Shown piece by piece: positions 61,653-64,000 of a DNA stretch of 64,000 bases. This stretch comes from Clostridium aciditolerans (GTDB lineage Bacteria; Bacillota; Clostridia; Clostridiales; Clostridiaceae). The stretch covers positions 277,037 through 341,036 of the forward strand of contig NZ_JAEEGB010000006.1 of assembly GCF_016316925.1 (NCBI RefSeq), written 5' to 3'. The notes below the pieces were generated by a model. That model saw only the letters and a list, made by a program, of their open reading frames with translations, was not told where the DNA came from and ran no database searches. Positions within the stretch are counted from its first letter, which is position 1. Each line of letters starts with the position of its first letter. The translations under genes and the position numbers were made by a program.

Positions 61653-61829
61653 ATGACTGATAAATTAAATGATAGGGACAAAGATTCAATCGCTGACTTC
61701 GCCAGCGCATTTGTTTCCAACCCTAAAATTGTTGAAAACCCAGCTGACTATGTAGATTATGATAAGGTTCATTTAGCACCACTTAACGATTTACTTAATG
61801 ATAATAATCAAATCAATCATAAAAAATAG
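61653..61829 (+). CDS. Small acidic protein, 58 residues
   Basis: ATG 61653 follows GGAGGTG. Sequence blocks: DKLNDRDKDSIADFASAFVSNPKIVENPADYVDYDKVHLAPLNDLL (given in part). Asp/Asn-rich, no membrane segment, no recognised family. Same strand and style as the 61278 gene, so possibly related in use. Confidence 0.6.
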   Translation: MTDKLNDRDKDSIADFASAFVSNPKIVENPADYVDYDKVHLAPLNDLLNDNNQINHKK

Positions 61830-61968
61830 TACTTGCTTTTTAGCTATTGCACTGAGGCATATAGCCCCTTTTTACTTTTCTAATCTCTTTCTCTATAAAA
61901 TATGCTTTATCAAACAACTTAAATATTTTTTTCTTCAGCTCATACTTGTATTTAAAATACAATAGGAA

Positions 61969-61995
61969 GAGGAGAGACCTCCTTTGTCTCTCCTC
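61969..61995. terminator. Hairpin between convergent small genes
   Basis: GAGGAGAGAC, 7-base loop, GTCTCTCCTC, then CTTTCTT on the plus strand. Confidence 0.6.
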
Positions 61996-62013
61996 CTTTC
62001 TTAGGCTTCTTGA

Positions 62014-62187
62014 CTACTTTCTTTTTTTACTTTCCAAAAGCTTGTGATAGGAATTAAGAACTTCATCAAGATTTTGACTGGCTTGCACTACTTTTTGATC
62101 CATTAAGCCTGTCTGCTGATCAATTAAGTCACACATAGTTTTTCGCATTTCGTCAATTTTAATTATCAATTCTTCAACTTTATCCAT
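62014..62187 (-). CDS. Spo0E-like aspartyl-phosphate phosphatase
   Basis: 57 residues, ATG 62187 after AGGAGGG. Two helices with the family signature SQNLDEVLNSYHKL (SQxLDxxxxxY). Spo0E proteins dephosphorylate Spo0A~P and so hold back sporulation; in clostridia they act directly on the Spo0A pathway. Sits among spore genes. Confidence 0.85.
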   Translation of the reverse strand: MDKVEELIIKIDEMRKTMCDLIDQQTGLMDQKVVQASQNLDEVLNSYHKLLESKKRK

Positions 62188-62342
62188 AATATCCCTCCTT
62201 TCTACCTTAAGTGTAGCATTTGAAGGAATTTATGTAATAACGTCACAACTTTTACAATTTATTAATATGTAATTTTCACTTCCATTTAGTTTTACTAATA
62301 ATTTTCTAAAAAATAAGCACCAGTATTTCACCAATGCCTCTG

Positions 62343-62358
62343 TCAAACATATGTTTGA
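62343..62358. repeat. Perfect 16-base palindrome
   Basis: TCAAACATATGTTTGA, downstream of both flanking minus-strand genes; possibly an operator or a remnant hairpin. Confidence 0.4.
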
Positions 62359-62367
62359 TAAATTATT

Positions 62368-62407
62368 AAAGTCTACACTCTTAATCAAAAGAATGTAGAC
62401 TTTTTAT
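62368..62407. terminator. Terminator near the alpha/beta SASP gene
   Basis: AAAGTCTACA and TGTAGACTTT around a 16-base loop; the better T-run is on the plus strand (TTTTTATTTATT). Confidence 0.55.
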
Positions 62408-62421
62408 TTATTCATTATTTA

Positions 62422-62619
62422 TTATTTTAAGCCTTGTTCATAAGCTTCTACCATTTTTTTAACCATGTTTCCGCCTACTGATCCAGCCTCTCTTGAAGTA
62501 AGATCTCCATTGTAACCTTCTTTTAAGTTTACGCCTACTTCTCTTGCTGACTCCATCTTAAACTGATCTAATCCTTGCTTAGCTTGTGGAACTAATACTC
62601 TATTATTTCTATTTGCCAT
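62422..62619 (-). CDS. Alpha/beta-type small acid-soluble spore protein
   Basis: 65 residues. Family blocks QGLDQFKMESAREVGVNL (with the germination protease region) and GDLTSREAGSVGGNMVKKMVE. Coats spore DNA to protect against UV and heat and is degraded at germination. GGAGG precedes ATG; a SigG-like promoter lies upstream. Confidence 0.95.
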   Translation of the reverse strand: MANRNNRVLVPQAKQGLDQFKMESAREVGVNLKEGYNGDLTSREAGSVGGNMVKKMVEAYEQGLK

Positions 62620-62647
62620 AATTTTGTTCCTCCTTTTTTAAAATTTG

Positions 62648-62676
62648 TACTATGCTTTGTATTTACAGTTTGTACA
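62648..62676 (-). promoter_or_regulatory. Forespore (SigG-like) promoter candidate
   Basis: TGTACA, 16-base spacer, CATAGTA on the minus strand, about 30 bases before the SASP start. The -10 matches CATNNTA; the -35 is weak. Confidence 0.35.
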
Positions 62677-62930
62677 GTTTAAACTTAATTATCCTATAAA
62701 GTTTAAGGCAAAATTCCTAAATAATGTAAAATAAACCTAAACATTTAACACTAAAGAAATTAAATGCATGAATTTTTTTAGTTGTTAAATGCATAAGCTT
62801 TTTAAAAAACTTTTACATTATCTGTTTAACTTATTTTTATGTGGTTATAATCTAATACATATCCCCATTATGATACTTCCTTTATAAAATTCTAAAGCTG
62901 GTATTTATATTACCAGCTTAGATTGTTTAT

Positions 62931-62962
62931 AAATCCCATACTTCAAAAAAAGTATGGGATTT
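62931..62962. terminator. Hairpin after the small basic gene
   Basis: AAATCCCATACTT and AAGTATGGGATTT form a 13-bp stem; no real T-run. A second stem, AAGCTGGTA/TACCAGCTT, lies at about 62895-62919. Confidence 0.5.
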
Positions 62963-62966
62963 ATCT

Positions 62967-63110
62967 TTATTTAAAATATCCGCAGCGTTTCTTTATTCGA
63001 AATGATCTGTCCGCAATGTAATTGCTTAAATCTTTTTTTCCTTTTTTCTTTTCTTCTTGATATTTAAGTGCTAGCAATTTAAACTGCTCTACATTTAAAC
63101 GAACTTCCAA
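62967..63110 (-). CDS. Small basic protein, 47 residues
   Basis: TTG start at 63110 with GAGGTG 6 bases upstream. Begins MEVRLNVEQFKLLALKYQEE, followed by a Lys-rich stretch and the end FRIKKRCGYFK. Possibly nucleic-acid binding by charge; no family recognised. Confidence 0.5.
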   Translation of the reverse strand: MEVRLNVEQFKLLALKYQEEKKKGKKDLSNYIADRSFRIKKRCGYFK

Positions 63111-63324
63111 TATTATCACCTCAAATTTAGTGTATCATTTCTATTTTTATTTTGTGTTATGAAATTGTAAATTTTTATTATATTCTAAATTTTTTCATCA
63201 ATATACTTTCTACTTATATAAATAGCAATAATAAAGTTTATAGCATAAGACTACTGAATCTAAAATATATCTATATAAAACATATTTTTACGCAATTAAC
63301 AAGATTATAATGAAGGGTGGTATT

Positions 63325-63522
63325 ATGAATTTAAAGGAGATTCTAGAATCTATTAATGATGTTAACTTAAGAATAGAAAATGAGTACAATAAATGGAATG
63401 AAACAGATGACCTACATCTTATAGAGGAATGCATATGGTCTATAAAAAGTCTAGAAATTCGACTTAATAATTTATATATCAAAGCTAAAACATTAAGTTT
63501 TTCAAATGAAGAACTAATGTGA
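63325..63522 (+). CDS. DUF2508/YaaL-like small helical protein
   Basis: 65 residues from ATG 63325 (AAGGGTGG upstream). Helical sequence KEILESINDVNLRIENEYNKW and HLIEECIWSIKSLEIRLNNLY resembles the YaaL (DUF2508) pattern of two helices with LI-YxI-xLxxRL spacing. DUF2508 genes are usually beside recR and bofA, which are absent here, so this is tentative. Confidence 0.5.
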   Translation: MNLKEILESINDVNLRIENEYNKWNETDDLHLIEECIWSIKSLEIRLNNLYIKAKTLSFSNEELM

Positions 63523-63555
63523 AATTTTCTTTAAATTACTACATAATACTAATAC

Positions 63556-63599
63556 ATTTAAAATAAGCACCAACTTTGTGTCAGTGCTTATTTTAAATG
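63556..63599. terminator. Bidirectional terminator
   Basis: ATTTAAAATAAGCAC and GTGCTTATTTTAAAT around a 14-base loop. Confidence 0.75.
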
Positions 63600-63668
63600 T
63601 ATATCATCTTCTGTTAAGTTAAGCTCATTCAAACTCATAAATCTGTATTTTTGTATGGATATAAAATA

Positions 63669-63845
63669 TTAGTCCTCCTTTAACTTAGATGCACTTACCA
63701 TAAACTCTTCATTTGTTTTTATATTTTTAACCCTTACTTCGTTACTCTCCTTGCTAATACCCTCTATCCAAACTGGGTTTCCGTTATAAGTTACATTAAT
63801 TACACCTCGTGATTCAACAATTTCAACAATCTTTTCTATATCCAT
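63669..63845 (-). CDS. H-type small acid-soluble spore protein (SspH-like)
   Basis: 58 residues, ATG 63845 after AGGAG. MDIEKIVEIVESRGVINVTY, YNGNPVWIEGI and a C-terminal EFMVSASKLKED match the SspH pattern (MDxxRAxEIxxSpxxIxVTYNGxPVWI). A minor SASP made in the forespore. Confidence 0.88.
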   Translation of the reverse strand: MDIEKIVEIVESRGVINVTYNGNPVWIEGISKESNEVRVKNIKTNEEFMVSASKLKED

Positions 63846-64000
63846 GGTTAGCTCTCCTTTTCAAATAATTCTATTATTTATTTTGTCCTTTAAGATTTAA
63901 ATTAATGTAGCTCTAACTCTATATGCTGATATGGAATTATTTTAAGTATTCACAATCATATTGATTAACTTATGCAAATAAAAAGAGAGAATCTATTTAA

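Overview
The window comes from a low-GC, spore-forming Clostridium (sensu stricto type). This rests on very AT-rich DNA, strong GGAGG ribosome sites with frequent TTG/GTG starts, spore genes (alpha/beta SASP, an SspH-like SASP, a Spo0E-like phosphatase, a CotS-like coat protein), an IspH-ribosomal S1 fusion, and the clostridial order miaB-mutS-mutL-miaA-hfq next to lexA. I cannot name the species. There is no rRNA, tRNA, CRISPR array, prophage or transposase gene that I can see.

Layout. 1-350: 3' end of a CheV-like chemotaxis gene. 0.35-5 kb: a heterodimeric ABC exporter operon (minus strand) whose leader holds a 29-codon ORF with a perfect ribosome site, two intrinsic terminators, a block of repeats and a small frameshifted ORF. 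5-8 kb: a TerC/Alx membrane protein, an MBL-fold hydrolase and a secreted 3D-domain wall protein. 8-14 kb: an envelope-stress set (ECF sigma factor, DUF4179-type anti-sigma, phosphodiester glycosidase-like protein, anchored propeller-like protein, polysaccharide deacetylase). 14-20 kb: MATE exporter, an AraC regulator fused to a GH39-like domain without its catalytic motif, a DUF2975/HTH pair and a CPBP protease. 19.8-21.4 kb: a tandem duplication of a Met-rich repeat protein gene, each copy behind a SigK-like promoter. 21-31 kb: YhgE/Pip protein, amidohydrolase, Crp-regulator plus two DUF606 transporters, two SatD-type genes flanking a DUF3307 membrane protein, an Rrf2/PNPOx pair and CorA. 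31-36 kb: a His/Cys-rich protein, a two-component system whose kinase has a His-rich cytosolic start, a decayed PTS EIIA gene and manA. 36-40 kb: a MutS2 paralogue lacking Smr behind a long structured leader with two terminators and mini-ORFs, then a GlpA-like oxidoreductase. 40-52 kb: YjbR protein, lexA with an SOS box, a methionine gamma-lyase-like protein, hfq, miaA, mutL, mutS, miaB. 52-61 kb: aminotransferase, GNAT, CotS, speD, ispH-S1, cmk, aroH-type chorismate mutase and a BaiN/HI0933 flavoprotein. 61-64 kb: a run of very short genes linked to sporulation.

Two themes stand out. First, many genes have structured 5' leaders containing an intrinsic terminator (ABC exporter, terC, short satD gene, MutS2 paralogue, perhaps the aminotransferase), so attenuation seems common here. 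Second, intergenic regions carry many 100-220 bp imperfect inverted-repeat elements that share a common internal module; four are stacked between miaB and mutS. All identifications are from reading the sequence and remembered family features; no database search was run.
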